Part shown: positions 53,472 to 62,315 of the stretch, in pieces | Layout of the letters: every line of letters starts with the position of its first letter | How positions within the stretch are numbered: the stretch's first letter is position 1 | DNA from: Stenotrophomonas maltophilia | GTDB taxonomy: Bacteria; Pseudomonadota; Gammaproteobacteria; Xanthomonadales; Xanthomonadaceae | Direction: 5' to 3' | Assembly (NCBI RefSeq): GCF_002799245.1 | Contig: NZ_NEQV01000004.1 | Location: 473,473-537,472, forward strand | DNA length: 64,000 bases | Notes under the pieces: generated by a model | Database searches by the model: none | What the model saw: only the letters and a program-made list of their open reading frames with translations | Told to the model about the DNA's origin: nothing | Translations under genes and position numbers: made by a program

Positions 53472-55181
53472 TTAGTGCAGTCCCAGGCTCAGGTGGTCGG
53501 CGATCGGGCCGAGTACCAGCGCCGGCATGAACTGCAGCACGGTCAGGATGACGATCACCGAGACCAGGGTCAGGGCGAAGGTCGGGGTTTCGATCTGCAG
53601 GCTGCCGGCAGACTCCGGCGCCTGGCGCTTGGCGGCCAGCTGTGCGGCCACCACCAGCGGGATGATCAGCAGCGGGAAGCGGCCCAGCAGCAGCACCAGC
53701 GAGCAGCTCAGGTTCCACCACAGGGTGGCGTCACCCAGCCCTTCGAAGCCCGAGCCGTTGTTGGCGTAGGCCGAGACGTACTCGTAGAACACCTGGCTGA
53801 TGCCATGGAAGCCGGGGTTGGAGGTGCCCGCCAGGCCGGGTACGGCCAGGGTGATCGCAGTGAACACCAGCAGGGTGATCGGCTGCAGCAGCACCAGCAG
53901 GGCCAGCAGGCGTACCTGTGGCGTCTCCAGCTTGCGGCCGAACAGCTCCGGCGTTCGCCCGGTCATCAACCCGGCCAGGAACACGCCCAGCAGCAGGTAA
54001 ACGATGAACTGCTGCAGGCCACAGCCAATGCCGCCCCATATCGCGCTGACCAGCATGTTGACCATCGCGATGCCGCCACTGAGCGGCGCCAGCGAATCGT
54101 GCATGCCGTTGACCGAGCCATTGGAGACCTGGGTGGTCACCGCCGCCCACAGCGCCGTGCCGTCGGCGCCGAAGCGCACCTCCTTGCCTTCCATCAGCAG
54201 CGGCGTGGCAGCGCTGGCACTGTGTCCTTCGCTCCACATCATCGCGCCGGTGGAAAGCAGCGACATGCCCAGCATGCAGCTGAACACCAGGGCGCCGAAG
54301 CGACGCCGGCCGGTGAACGCACCGATCATGAAGATCACCGCGATCGGCACCAGCAGGATGCCGACGATCTCCAGCGCGTTCGACAGCGGGGTCGGGTTCT
54401 CCAGCGGGAAGCTGCTGTTCGGGCCGTACCAGCCGCCACCGTTGGCGCCGAGCTGCTTGGCCGCGACCATCGCCGCCACCGGGCCCAGCGGCAGCTTCTG
54501 TACGGCCATGCCGGCGCTGGCATCGATCGGCGTGGCCTGCGGGCCACCGGCCATCGTCGAAGGCACGCCCTGGCTGGTCAGCAGCAGGGTCCACACCAGG
54601 CACAGCGGCAACAGGAAGCGCACGCACAGGCGCACCACGTCCACGTAGTAGTTTCCCACCGCGACCTGGCGGTCATCGCCGGTACCGGTGGCTGCCGCGG
54701 CCTGCGGCGCACGCGAGAACAACGCGCGCAGCGTCGCCACCGCCAGCGCCAGGCCCATCATCGGCGTCACCACCTGCAGGCCGGTGATGCCGGTCATCTG
54801 CGAGAGGTAGGACAGCTGCGCCTGGCCCGAATAGTGCTGCTGGTTGGTGTTGGTCAGGAACGAGATCATCGTGTGCAGCGCGGTGTCCCAGCGCATGTTC
54901 GGGATCTGGTCCGGGTTCAACGGCAACCAGGCCTGGGTCATGAACACCGCCTGGGTCAGTACAGCGACCACGACATTGCTCAGCACGAAGGCCAGCACGT
55001 AGCCGCGCCAGGACATCGCGCGTGACGGATCGACGCCGAACACCTTGTACAGCGGCTTTTCGATCCAGTTGAACAGCACGTCGACCTTCATCGGCGTGCC
55101 GCGCATCACGCGCGCCAGGTACAGGCCCAGCGGCCACGCCAGCAGCAGGCTGGCGGCAAGAATGACAAGCATCTCAGTCAT
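53472..55181 (-). CDS. kdpA: KdpA potassium-binding channel-like subunit
   Basis: A 569-residue membrane subunit with about ten helices and four M-P-M channel repeats. Filter-region motifs seen are [41 protein letters not shown] and [20 protein letters not shown]. The last repeat region contains [17 protein letters not shown]. It forms the selectivity filter and delivers K+ to KdpB through an intersubunit tunnel. The N-terminal helix is [20 protein letters not shown]. Twelve bases separate it from kdpF. It is full-length. Confidence 0.97.
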   Translation of the reverse strand: MTEMLVILAASLLLAWPLGLYLARVMRGTPMKVDVLFNWIEKPLYKVFGVDPSRAMSWRGYVLAFVLSNVVVAVLTQAVFMTQAWLPLNPDQIPNMRWDTALHTMISFLTNTNQQHYSGQAQLSYLSQMTGITGLQVVTPMMGLALAVATLRALFSRAPQAAAATGTGDDRQVAVGNYYVDVVRLCVRFLLPLCLVWTLLLTSQGVPSTMAGGPQATPIDASAGMAVQKLPLGPVAAMVAAKQLGANGGGWYGPNSSFPLENPTPLSNALEIVGILLVPIAVIFMIGAFTGRRRFGALVFSCMLGMSLLSTGAMMWSEGHSASAATPLLMEGKEVRFGADGTALWAAVTTQVSNGSVNGMHDSLAPLSGGIAMVNMLVSAIWGGIGCGLQQFIVYLLLGVFLAGLMTGRTPELFGRKLETPQVRLLALLVLLQPITLLVFTAITLAVPGLAGTSNPGFHGISQVFYEYVSAYANNGSGFEGLGDATLWWNLSCSLVLLLGRFPLLIIPLVVAAQLAAKRQAPESAGSLQIETPTFALTLVSVIVILTVLQFMPALVLGPIADHLSLGLH

Positions 55182-55193
55182 GGCAGGCTCCGT

Positions 55194-55286
55194 TCAGAAC
55201 GACTCGGGCCGCAGCACGACATAGAGAAGATAGGCGGCGGCGACCAGCACCAGCACGCCACACAACAACGACAGCCAGGGGGACAT
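55194..55286 (-). CDS. kdpF: KdpF small subunit (30 aa)
   Basis: A 30-residue single-helix peptide encoded on the minus strand, directly before kdpA. It starts MSPWLSLLCGVLVLVAAAYL and ends VVLRPESF before TGA, matching the size, hydrophobicity and ending of KdpF (helix then a Leu-Arg-Pro-Glu-x-Phe tail). KdpF is a lipid-like stabiliser of the KdpABC complex in the inner membrane. It is short enough to be missed by ordinary gene finding. Its position at the head of kdpFABCDE supports the call strongly. AGGA lies about ten bases upstream as a likely ribosome-binding site. Confidence 0.9.
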   Translation of the reverse strand: MSPWLSLLCGVLVLVAAAYLLYVVLRPESF

Positions 55287-55378
55287 TGCAATAGCGTCCT
55301 GGTGGAACCCCTCCACCTCAGGCCGTCATCGTCGTCCTGCTGCCCATAAACGCACTACGCGCCGGACCGGGCCGACGC

Positions 55379-55394
55379 GTAAAGAGTGCATAAA
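55379..55394 (-). promoter_or_regulatory. Candidate KdpE box upstream of kdpF
   Basis: On the minus strand the sequence is TTTATGCACTCTTTAC, that is TTTAT-N6-TTTAC. The E. coli kdp operator, as I recall it, has the same TTTAT-N6-TTTAC frame. It lies about 95 bases before the kdpF start. Confidence 0.5.
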
Positions 55395-55451
55395 TTCCGT
55401 GGGCCAAGCCGTAACCCGGCCCGCGCCCGGTTGGCGGGCGTGCAGGCAACT

Positions 55452-55509
55452 GTAGCGCCGAGCCCATGCTCGGCTGCTCCTGCCAAGCCGAGCATGGGCT
55501 CGGCGCCAC
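55452..55509. repeat. SMAG-like inverted pair
   Basis: GTAGCGCCGAGCCCATGCTC at 55452 onward and its inverse copy ending GGGCTCGGCGCCAC at 55509. It lies between the kdp promoter and the convergent-facing end of the next minus-strand gene. Confidence 0.75.
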
Positions 55510-55530
55510 AGGACGGAGATCGGCGGGCGA

Positions 55531-56181
55531 TCAACCCGCCGGCGCCACGCCCTTCAGCTCCCGATAGCGCTGCAGCGTGCTGTCGATCTCGGCCTTCAGT
55601 GCCTGCTGCTGCTGCAGGAACCCGGCCTGCAGGCGCTGTTGTGCCTGCAGCTGCACGTGCCGCTGACGGATCGCCTCGGCCTGCTTGTCGGCCACCTTGC
55701 CGCCGGCCAGTTCGCGGTCACCGGCGGCCGACAGCAGCGCCACCAGTGATTCGCGCAGGCTGGTGACGTTGTACTCGGCCGTCTTGAGGTTGTTGTCCAG
55801 CACTTCCTGGCGTTCGGCGAACACCCGGCGCAGGTCGTCCTCGCTGCCATAGGTGGACAGCATCGCCTGCTCGGTGCGCTGGCGGGTCTGCTCGGCCATC
55901 AGGTCCAGCTGCTGCTGCTGCGCTGCGGTGCTGGCGGCGGCGCGCTCCTCGTCGGTCAACGCGCGCTGGACCTGCGCATTGCGCAGGCCGCTCTTCGCGT
56001 TGAACTCCTCGCGGGCGTGATTGACCGCATCGGCCGGCAGCGAATCGCTGCAGATCCGCTCCTTGCCCTCGTTCCAGCAGTACAGCTTCTTTTCCACCTT
56101 GCCGTCGCGCGACTGCGCCGGCACGGTGAACGGCACGGCCAGCAGCAGGCCGGCAAAGACAACAGCAGGCACTCGGGACAT
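55531..56181 (-). CDS. Secreted coiled-coil hypothetical protein (216 aa)
   Basis: A 216-residue exported protein. The signal peptide is MSRVPAVVFAGLLLAVPFTV with a cleavage near PAQS. A short DUF4124-like Cys-containing head follows (KKLYCWNEGKERICSDSLPA), with two cysteines that could form a disulfide. The rest is a long Gln/Ala-rich coiled coil (about 75-200: AASTAAQQQQLDLMAEQTRQ, VLDNNLKTAEYNVTSLRESL). No enzyme motif was seen. It follows pyrE by 18 bases on the same strand and is probably cotranscribed, although no functional link to pyrimidine synthesis is evident. Confidence 0.75.
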   Translation of the reverse strand: MSRVPAVVFAGLLLAVPFTVPAQSRDGKVEKKLYCWNEGKERICSDSLPADAVNHAREEFNAKSGLRNAQVQRALTDEERAAASTAAQQQQLDLMAEQTRQRTEQAMLSTYGSEDDLRRVFAERQEVLDNNLKTAEYNVTSLRESLVALLSAAGDRELAGGKVADKQAEAIRQRHVQLQAQQRLQAGFLQQQQALKAEIDSTLQRYRELKGVAPAG

Positions 56182-56199
56182 GACCTTTCCCCTGGTCGG

Positions 56200-56859
56200 T
56201 CAGCGGATCGAACGGACGCCGTACTGGGCCCGGTAGGCTTCCAGCGGCTGCCGGTAACCCACAAGTTCCGGGTTGCCGGAGGCGAAATCAAGCAGATCGG
56301 CCAGCGACGCTACGGCAATCACCGGAATGCCGGCCTCTTCGGCCACCGACTGCGCCGCCGAGCGGCGGTCGGTTTCCGAGGCGATCTCCTGGCGGTCCAG
56401 TGCCACCACGATGCCGGCCGGGGTGCCGCCGGCAGCGCGGATGATGCCCAGTGCTTCGCGGATCGCGGTACCGGCGGTGATCACGTCATCGACGATCAGC
56501 ACGCGCTTGCCGTTCATGTCGGCGCCGATCAGCTGGCCGCCTTCGCCGTGGTCCTTGGCTTCCTTGCGGTTGAACGACAGCGGCAGGTCGCGGCCACGCT
56601 GGGCCAGCTCGCAGGCCATCGCAGTGGCCAGCGGGATGCCCTTGTAGGCCGGGCCGAACACCACGTCGTACTTGATCCCGGTGGCATCGATGGCATCGGC
56701 GTAGCAGGCGCCGAGCTGCGACAGCAGCGAACCGGAGTCGAAACGACCGGCGTTGAAGAAATAGGGGCTCAGCCGGCCGGACTTGAGGGTGAACTGCCCG
56801 AAGCGCAGGGCGTCGGCGGTCAGGGCCAGCTGCAGGAAACGGTGGCGGTGGTCGCTCAT
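56200..56859 (-). CDS. pyrE: Orotate phosphoribosyltransferase
   Basis: A 219-residue enzyme that makes orotidine-5'-phosphate from orotate and PRPP. From ATG 56859 the start MSDHRHRFLQLALTADALRF aligns with the usual N-terminus. Landmarks are FTLKSGRLSPYFFNAG, FGPAYKGIPLATAMA, the flexible loop FNRKEAKDHGEGG, and the PRPP motif VLIVDDVITAGTAIRE. In-frame ATGs at 56874 and 56880 could add five to seven residues. It diverges from the ExoIII gene, the conserved neighbourhood of crc/xth in pseudomonads, and leads into the secreted coiled-coil gene. Confidence 0.95.
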   Translation of the reverse strand: MSDHRHRFLQLALTADALRFGQFTLKSGRLSPYFFNAGRFDSGSLLSQLGACYADAIDATGIKYDVVFGPAYKGIPLATAMACELAQRGRDLPLSFNRKEAKDHGEGGQLIGADMNGKRVLIVDDVITAGTAIREALGIIRAAGGTPAGIVVALDRQEIASETDRRSAAQSVAEEAGIPVIAVASLADLLDFASGNPELVGYRQPLEAYRAQYGVRSIR

Positions 56860-57021
56860 CAAAACTCGATTCATCTTCATTTGGAGCACAAATCCTAATC
56901 CAGCTGGGCGTTTCGCGCTCGTCCAGCGCTGTGTGAAAGCCGTCCATGCCCGCCCCGGCGGACTGCGCAGGCCTGCGGGCAACCGGTATGCTTGCCCGGT
57001 TTCCCGCCGCAGGTCCCCCGC

Positions 57022-57822
57022 ATGCGCATCATCAGTTTCAATGCCAATGGCATCCGTTCCGCCGCGACCAAGGGCTTCCTCGACTGGTTCCGTGCCCAGG
57101 ACGCCGACGTCCTGTGCATCCAGGAGACCAAGGCCCAGGAAGACCAGCTGACCGACCCGATGTTCCGTCCGGATGGCCATCACTGTTTCTACCGTGATGC
57201 CATCACCAAGAAGGGCTACAGCGGTGTCGCGATCTACAGCAAGCGCGAGCCGGACCAGGTCATCACCTCGCTGGGCTGGGCTCCGTTCGACGACGAAGGC
57301 CGCTACATCGAGGCGCGCTACGGCAATCTCAGCGTGGTCTCCTTCTATATTCCCTCCGGCAGCTCGGGCGACCTGCGCCAGGGTTTCAAGTTCGAAGTGA
57401 TGGAATGGCTGCGGCCGATCCTTGAGGAGTGGGCGCGCAGCGGCCGCGATTACGTGCTGTGCGGCGACTGGAACATCGTGCGTTCGGCGCTGGACATCAA
57501 GAACTGGAAGTCCAACCAGAAGAACTCCGGCTGCCTGCCGGAAGAGCGCGACTGGCTCAACGCCCTGTGCGCCGACCATGGTCAGGCCACCGATGTCGCT
57601 TCCGGCCGTGGCTGGGCCGATGCTTACCGCCTGCTCAACCCCACCGGCGAGGACTACACCTGGTGGAGCAACCGCGGCGCAGCCCGCGCCAACAATGTCG
57701 GTTGGCGCATCGACTACCAGTTCATCACCCCGGGCCTGCGTGACCGCCTGCGCAGCTGCTCGATCTACCGCGACGAGCGCTTCTCCGACCACGCCCCGTT
57801 CATCGTGGACTACGACCTGTGA
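57022..57822 (+). CDS. xth: Exodeoxyribonuclease III / Crc-like (AmpN of S. maltophilia)
   Basis: A 266-residue member of the exonuclease-endonuclease-phosphatase superfamily. It starts MRIISFNANGIRSAATKGF, followed by DVLCIQETKAQEDQL (metal-binding Glu), VLCGDWNIVRSALD, and the terminal SDHAPFIVDYDL with the catalytic Asp-His. Active-site residues look intact, so AP-endonuclease/exonuclease activity is likely. The location beside pyrE is where pseudomonads carry crc, an RNA-binding relative. Its stop overlaps the GTG of ampG. I recall an ampN-ampG operon of exactly this kind reported in S. maltophilia for beta-lactamase induction. ATG 57022 is preferred to 56992. Confidence 0.88.
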   Translation: MRIISFNANGIRSAATKGFLDWFRAQDADVLCIQETKAQEDQLTDPMFRPDGHHCFYRDAITKKGYSGVAIYSKREPDQVITSLGWAPFDDEGRYIEARYGNLSVVSFYIPSGSSGDLRQGFKFEVMEWLRPILEEWARSGRDYVLCGDWNIVRSALDIKNWKSNQKNSGCLPEERDWLNALCADHGQATDVASGRGWADAYRLLNPTGEDYTWWSNRGAARANNVGWRIDYQFITPGLRDRLRSCSIYRDERFSDHAPFIVDYDL

Positions 57823-59123
57823 CCGAGGCCGCCACGCCGGCCAGCTACAAGGGCTGGGCAGGCATCAAGCGGGCCTTCGGTACCCCGTCGGCGCTGACCA
57901 TGGCCATGCTTGGCTTCGGCAGCGGCCTGCCGTTCCTGCTGATTGCCTCGCAGACCCTGTCCACGCGCCTGCGCGACGTAGGCCTGGACCTGGGCAGCAT
58001 CGGCCTGATCAGCCTGGCCAGCTTCTTCTACCTGCTCAAGTTCCTGTGGGCGCCGCTGCTGGACCGCTATGCGTTCCCGCTGCTGGGCGGGCTGGGTCGC
58101 CGTCGTTCCTGGCTGCTGGTATCGCAGGTGCTGGTGCTGGTCGGCCTGGTCGCACTGGCGTTCGTGCGGCCGGAACAGGGTGTCTGGCCGCTGGTGATGT
58201 GGGTGCTGGTGGCGTCCTTCGCGGGCGCCACCCAGGACTCCGCCGTCGATGCCTATCGCATCGAGATCGCACCGCAGGCGGCCCAGGCTGCGCTGGCTGC
58301 CACCTATACGCTGGGCTACCGGATCGGCCTGATCCTGGCCGGTGCCGGCGCGCTCTACCTGGCCCAGTTCGAAGGCTGGATCGTTGCCTACCTGGCGATG
58401 GCCGCGCTGATGCTGCTGCCGATCGTCACCACCCTGCTGTGCGCCGAACCGGAGCGCCCGGCCACGGCCGTGCAGCGCCGCATCGATATCGCCGAAGCCT
58501 TCGTCCAGCCCATCTCCAGCTTCTTCAGCCGCAATGGCGTCGCGCTGGCACTGGTGCTGCTGGCCTTCGTCGGCCTGTTCAAGTTCCCCGATCAGGTGAT
58601 CGGGGTGATGGCCGGGCCGTTCTATCTCGATTCGGGCTTCGACAAGGCCGACATCGCTACCGTCTCCAAGCTGTTCGGCGTGTGGATGGGCATCGGCGGT
58701 GCGTTCCTGGGCGGTATCGCGGTGGCCGCATTCGGCTTCCGGCGCATGCTGCTGGTGGCCGCACTGGGCGTGGCGCTGTCCAACCTGGCCTTCCTGCTGA
58801 TGGCGCACAACCCGGGCAAGCTGTGGGCGTTCTATGCCGCGCTCAGTGCCGACAACCTGTTCCAGGGCTTTGCCGGCACCGTGCTGGTGGCCTTCATGTC
58901 GTCGCTGACCGACCGCAACTTCACCGCCACCCAGTACGCGCTGCTGGTGTCGCTGGCCAACCTGCCGGGCAAGTTCGTCGGCGGTGTCTCCGGCTATATC
59001 GTCGAAGCCACGTCCTACAGCACGTTCTTCATCCTCAGCTCGATCACCGTGGTGCCGACCCTGCTGCTGCTGGCGTGGCTGTGGCCGCGGATCGCCGACC
59101 GCGGGCCGCCGCCGGTGGCCTGA
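57819..59123 (+). CDS. ampG: AmpG muropeptide permease
   Basis: A 434-residue major facilitator starting at GTG 57819, overlapping the stop of the ExoIII gene. Family signatures are AMLGFGSGLPFLLIASQTLS, the conserved block SLASFFYLLKFLWAPLLDRY, and LGRRRSWLLVSQV. ATQDSAVDAYRIEIAP and QVIGVMAGPFYLDSGFDKAD also fit AmpG. Twelve or more helices are predicted. It imports GlcNAc-1,6-anhydro-MurNAc peptides from the periplasm for cell-wall recycling, and these muropeptides drive AmpR-controlled beta-lactamase expression. The next genes (anmK, M23 endopeptidase) act in the same pathway. Confidence 0.93.
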   Translation: MTEAATPASYKGWAGIKRAFGTPSALTMAMLGFGSGLPFLLIASQTLSTRLRDVGLDLGSIGLISLASFFYLLKFLWAPLLDRYAFPLLGGLGRRRSWLLVSQVLVLVGLVALAFVRPEQGVWPLVMWVLVASFAGATQDSAVDAYRIEIAPQAAQAALAATYTLGYRIGLILAGAGALYLAQFEGWIVAYLAMAALMLLPIVTTLLCAEPERPATAVQRRIDIAEAFVQPISSFFSRNGVALALVLLAFVGLFKFPDQVIGVMAGPFYLDSGFDKADIATVSKLFGVWMGIGGAFLGGIAVAAFGFRRMLLVAALGVALSNLAFLLMAHNPGKLWAFYAALSADNLFQGFAGTVLVAFMSSLTDRNFTATQYALLVSLANLPGKFVGGVSGYIVEATSYSTFFILSSITVVPTLLLLAWLWPRIADRGPPPVA

Positions 59124-59201
59124 TTGCCTGCCTGCCCGGACTGCGGGATCATCGCCCCCGACGCGCCGAGGGGGCGGTGCCTTGCGAACGGGGAAGTGAG
59201 C

Positions 59202-59432
59202 ATGGCCGACGTTGTGCTGCGGGACCTGGACCCGCTGCTGCTGGAACGCATCCGACGAGTCGCGGTCGCCCGCGGCTGGACCCACGAACAGACCTGCGCC
59301 GCCTTGCTGGAGCAGGGCCTGTTCAGCAGTGAACTGGAGGTCCGCTCCGGCTTCGGCGATCCCGAAGTGGACGCCCTCTCTGACGCCATCGCCGCCCTGC
59401 AGGCCTTGCCCGCAGGGCAGGGCTTCGATTAG
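59202..59432 (+). CDS. Small ribbon-helix-helix-like protein (76 aa)
   Basis: A 76-residue protein from ATG 59202 with a GGGGAAGTGAG stretch upstream. The start MADVVLRDLDPLLLERIRRV looks like the beta-strand then first helix of FitA/CopG-type ribbon-helix-helix proteins. VARGWTHEQTCAALLEQGLF would be the second helix. The C-terminus (EVDALSDAIAALQALPAGQG) may be an oligomerisation or toxin-docking tail. No PIN-domain or other toxin gene follows, so it is an orphan antitoxin-like protein or a small regulator. The call rests on the pattern alone. It lies 78 bases after ampG on the same strand. Confidence 0.6.
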   Translation: MADVVLRDLDPLLLERIRRVAVARGWTHEQTCAALLEQGLFSSELEVRSGFGDPEVDALSDAIAALQALPAGQGFD

Positions 59433-59450
59433 CGGCCGCGCCGCAATGCT

Positions 59451-59474
59451 GTAGAGCCGAGCCCACGCTCGGCT
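59451..59474. repeat. SMAG-like palindrome
   Basis: GTAGAGCCGAGCCCACGCTC and following GGCT is a single GTAG unit nine bases before the anmK stop, between convergent genes. Confidence 0.75.
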
Positions 59475-59482
59475 GCTTCTGC

Positions 59483-60610
59483 TCACGCCAGATGAATCGC
59501 GCCCAGGATCCGCGGGCCCGTCGCCCCGGTCACGCTCGGCAGGTTGCCGGCCAACCCGTCCATCGTCCGCTGCGCCAGCCAGGCGAAGCCCATCGCCTCG
59601 ACATACTCCGGGTCCAGCCCATGCACCGCGCTGGACTCCACCTGCACCTCCGGCAGCCGCGCCGCCAGCCGCTTCATCAGCTGCCGGTTGCGCACCCCGC
59701 CGCCACAGACCAGCAGGCGCCGGGTCCGCGGCTGCTGCGCCAGCAGCGCATCGGCTACCGTCGCCACGGTCAGCTCCAGCAGGGTGGCCTGCACGTCGGC
59801 AGCGGCGTATTCGCCTTCGCCCATGTGGGCCTCGGCCCAGGCCAGGTGGAACTGTTCGCGCCCGGTGCTCTTCGGCGGCGGCAGCGCGAACCACGGCTCC
59901 GAACGCCAGCCGGCCAGCAGGCCCTCGTCCACCGCGCCACTGGCAGCGTACGCGCCATCGGCATCGAAGGTGCGGCCGGTATGACGCTGGCACCAGGCAT
60001 CCATCAGCGCATTGGCCGGGCCGGTATCGAAGCCACGCACCGCGCCTTCGCGCGGGATCAGGGTCAGATTGGCGATGCCGCCCAGGTTGAGCACCGCGCG
60101 GTCTTCATCGGCGGTGCCCAGCATGCCCAGGTGGAAGGCCGGCATCAGCGGTGCGCCATGGCCACCGGCCGCCACGTCGCGGCGGCGGAAGTCGGACACC
60201 GTGGTGATCCCGGTCAGTTCGGCGATGCGGTTGCCGTCGCCCAGCTGCACGGTGAAGGCGGGGTTGGCCAGCGGGCGGTGGCGCACGGTCTGGCCGTGCG
60301 AGCCGATCGCGCGCACCTGGCTGCGGTCCACGCCGGCCTCGGCCAGCAGCTGGTTGGCCGCCCCGGCAAAGTTGATCGCGATCCGCGCGTCCAGCTCGCC
60401 CAGCTCCTCCAGCGAATCCAGCGGCCCACCTTCAACCAGCGCCACCAGCCGCGCACGCAGCACCGGTTCCCAGCGAGCGGTCAGGCCATGCACGAAGCGG
60501 CAGCCACCGCCCGCGGGGAACTGCACCAGCGCGGCGTCGATGCCGTCGGCGCTGGTGCCCGACATCAGGCCAAGGTACAGGGGGGCGTCAGCGTCGGCAG
60601 TCGTGTTCAT
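59483..60610 (-). CDS. anmK: Anhydro-N-acetylmuramic acid kinase
   Basis: A 375-residue ASKHA-fold kinase that converts 1,6-anhydro-MurNAc to MurNAc-6-phosphate with ATP, an early step of murein sugar recycling. Signatures are [55 protein letters not shown] and [23 protein letters not shown] and [21 protein letters not shown] also match. ATG 60610 ([10 protein letters not shown]) is used; ATG 60619 and a TTG at 60637 are in frame upstream. A strong terminator sits immediately upstream (60620-60657) and leaves no room for a Shine-Dalgarno, so expression control is odd. It fits functionally with ampG. Confidence 0.93.
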   Translation of the reverse strand: MNTTADADAPLYLGLMSGTSADGIDAALVQFPAGGGCRFVHGLTARWEPVLRARLVALVEGGPLDSLEELGELDARIAINFAGAANQLLAEAGVDRSQVRAIGSHGQTVRHRPLANPAFTVQLGDGNRIAELTGITTVSDFRRRDVAAGGHGAPLMPAFHLGMLGTADEDRAVLNLGGIANLTLIPREGAVRGFDTGPANALMDAWCQRHTGRTFDADGAYAASGAVDEGLLAGWRSEPWFALPPPKSTGREQFHLAWAEAHMGEGEYAAADVQATLLELTVATVADALLAQQPRTRRLLVCGGGVRNRQLMKRLAARLPEVQVESSAVHGLDPEYVEAMGFAWLAQRTMDGLAGNLPSVTGATGPRILGAIHLA

Positions 60611-60619
60611 GGCAGGCAT

Positions 60620-60657
60620 AAAAAAAGGACGCGGCAAGCTTGGGCTGCCGCGTCCTT
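60620..60657 (-). terminator. Terminator between the M23 peptidase gene and anmK
   Basis: A perfect 12-bp stem AAGGACGCGGCA/TGCCGCGTCCTT with a nine-base loop runs into seven T residues on the minus strand, followed at once by ATG 60619. It lies 19 bases beyond the M23 gene stop. Confidence 0.9.
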
Positions 60658-60675
60658 CTTCGTCAACGCAGGGGC

Positions 60676-62148
60676 TCAGCCGCGCTTGCGGCTGCTGGAC
60701 GGCTTGTCCTTGGCGCTGGCCACCTCGGGGGCAGCCTCGTCGCGGCTGGTCGGCGCCGGGCTGGCGTCGGCGTAGATCAGCTTCTCCATGCCCTGGATGC
60801 GGGCCATCGCCGGCGCGGTCTGCGCGCGGAACGCGACCAGCTCGGCGCCCTTCAGCGGCTCCGGCGGCGGCATGGTCACGGTGAGCGGGTTGCGGTGTTC
60901 GCCGTTGACGCGGAATTCGTAGTGCAGGTGCGGGCCGGTCGCCAGGCCGGTCGAGCCGACATAGCCGATCACCGTGCCCTGGGCCACGCGCTGGCCGGCC
61001 TTGATGTTCGCAAAGCGCGACATGTGGCCGTACAGGGTGGTGTGGCCGCGGCCATGGTCGAGGATCACCACATTGCCGTAGCCGTTCTGCACGCCGGCAA
61101 ACTGCACGCGGGCGTCGCCGGCGGCCATGATCGGGGTGCCGGTGCGGGCGGCGTAGTCCACGCCCTTGTGCATGCGCATCTTGCCCAGCACCGGGTGCTT
61201 GCGCGCGCCGAAGGTCGAGCTCAGCCGCGCGAACGGGATCGGCATGCGGATGAAGCTCTTCTTCAGCGAGCGGCCGTTGATGTCGTAGTACTCGGACTTG
61301 CCGTTGCGGTCGAAGCGGAAGCCGGAATAGGTCTTGCCCCCGGTGGTGAAGGTCGCCGCCAGGATCTTGCTGGTGTCCACCTTCTCGCCTTCGCGCCAGG
61401 TTTCATCCATCACCACGCTGAAGCGGTCGCCCGGCTGCAGGTCCTTGGAGAAGTCGATGTCGTACTTGAAGATGTCGTCGGTCATCGTCGCGATCGCCGA
61501 CGGCGACAGCCCGGCCCGTCGGGCCGCGGCATACAGCGAACTGGTGATCTCGCCGCTGGTGACCACGGTGCGCGTGGAGGTCTCGCGCTTGGTCACCTTC
61601 TCCTTGATGTCATCGCCGGCCAGGCTCAGTTCCACCCGGTTGTCGGCATCGCGGTCGAAACGGATGCTGCGCAGGTCGCCGGACAGCGGCATGTCGAAGG
61701 CGATCTCGGCGCCGGGGCGCAGCTTGGTCAGCGCCTCGCGTGCACCGGGATGGTCCAGCACCCGGTGCAGGGTGGTGGCCGGAATGCCGGCCTGGTCGAA
61801 CAGGTCGCTCAGGGTCTGGCCACGCTGCACGCGCAGCACCTGCCAGCTGTCGCCCGGCACCTGCTGCTGGCGGGCCATGGTCAGCGGCGGCAACGGCAGC
61901 GCCAGGCTGGTGTGGCTGTCGGCGTACGGCGCATCGATGGTGTGCGAGAAGCCGGGGACGATCGTCGCCACCAGGGCGCCGATGGTCGCAAACAGGCTGG
62001 CGTGCATCCAATGGCGGCGGGTCCAGCGCTCATTGAAGGCGGCGGGAAGGTGTTGCCTGAGCTTCCGATGCAGGGCGTTGTCGTGCAGGACGTGGAGGCG
62101 TTCCTGGAAGCGCTGCTTGCGTGCGCGCCCTTGTTCGGAATTGTGCAT
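60676..62148 (-). CDS. M23 murein endopeptidase (MepM/OapA-like)
   Basis: A 490-residue envelope protein. A basic cytoplasmic region of about 47 residues precedes an anchor helix ([19 protein letters not shown], about 49-67). A LysM/OapA-type domain follows ([20 protein letters not shown]), then an extended linker domain. The catalytic M23 domain is at about 340-450: [20 protein letters not shown] (HxxxD), and [13 protein letters not shown] (HxH). It cleaves D,D cross-links in peptidoglycan, making room for new strands and releasing muropeptides that AmpG can recycle. A Lys/Arg/Ser-rich tail ends the protein (PSSSRKRG). A strong terminator lies 19 bases after its stop. Confidence 0.92.
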   Translation of the reverse strand: MHNSEQGRARKQRFQERLHVLHDNALHRKLRQHLPAAFNERWTRRHWMHASLFATIGALVATIVPGFSHTIDAPYADSHTSLALPLPPLTMARQQQVPGDSWQVLRVQRGQTLSDLFDQAGIPATTLHRVLDHPGAREALTKLRPGAEIAFDMPLSGDLRSIRFDRDADNRVELSLAGDDIKEKVTKRETSTRTVVTSGEITSSLYAAARRAGLSPSAIATMTDDIFKYDIDFSKDLQPGDRFSVVMDETWREGEKVDTSKILAATFTTGGKTYSGFRFDRNGKSEYYDINGRSLKKSFIRMPIPFARLSSTFGARKHPVLGKMRMHKGVDYAARTGTPIMAAGDARVQFAGVQNGYGNVVILDHGRGHTTLYGHMSRFANIKAGQRVAQGTVIGYVGSTGLATGPHLHYEFRVNGEHRNPLTVTMPPPEPLKGAELVAFRAQTAPAMARIQGMEKLIYADASPAPTSRDEAAPEVASAKDKPSSSRKRG

Positions 62149-62315
62149 CGGCGGTTTTTTCCTGGCGGCCCGGGAGCGCGGGCCTGATCGCCGGTTACCA
62201 TAGACACCTGAGAAAACCGCGTCAAACCCTTGTGCCCATTGGCTTTTGTGAAGCCAATCGGGTTAACTTTGCTTTAACACCCCACACAAGAATCGGCGTT
62301 GCCGGGAGTAGTCAC

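Noticed and set aside
59202..59432. A complete toxin-antitoxin pair
   Set aside because: Only the antitoxin-like protein exists; the following sequence is a repeat and the convergent anmK gene.
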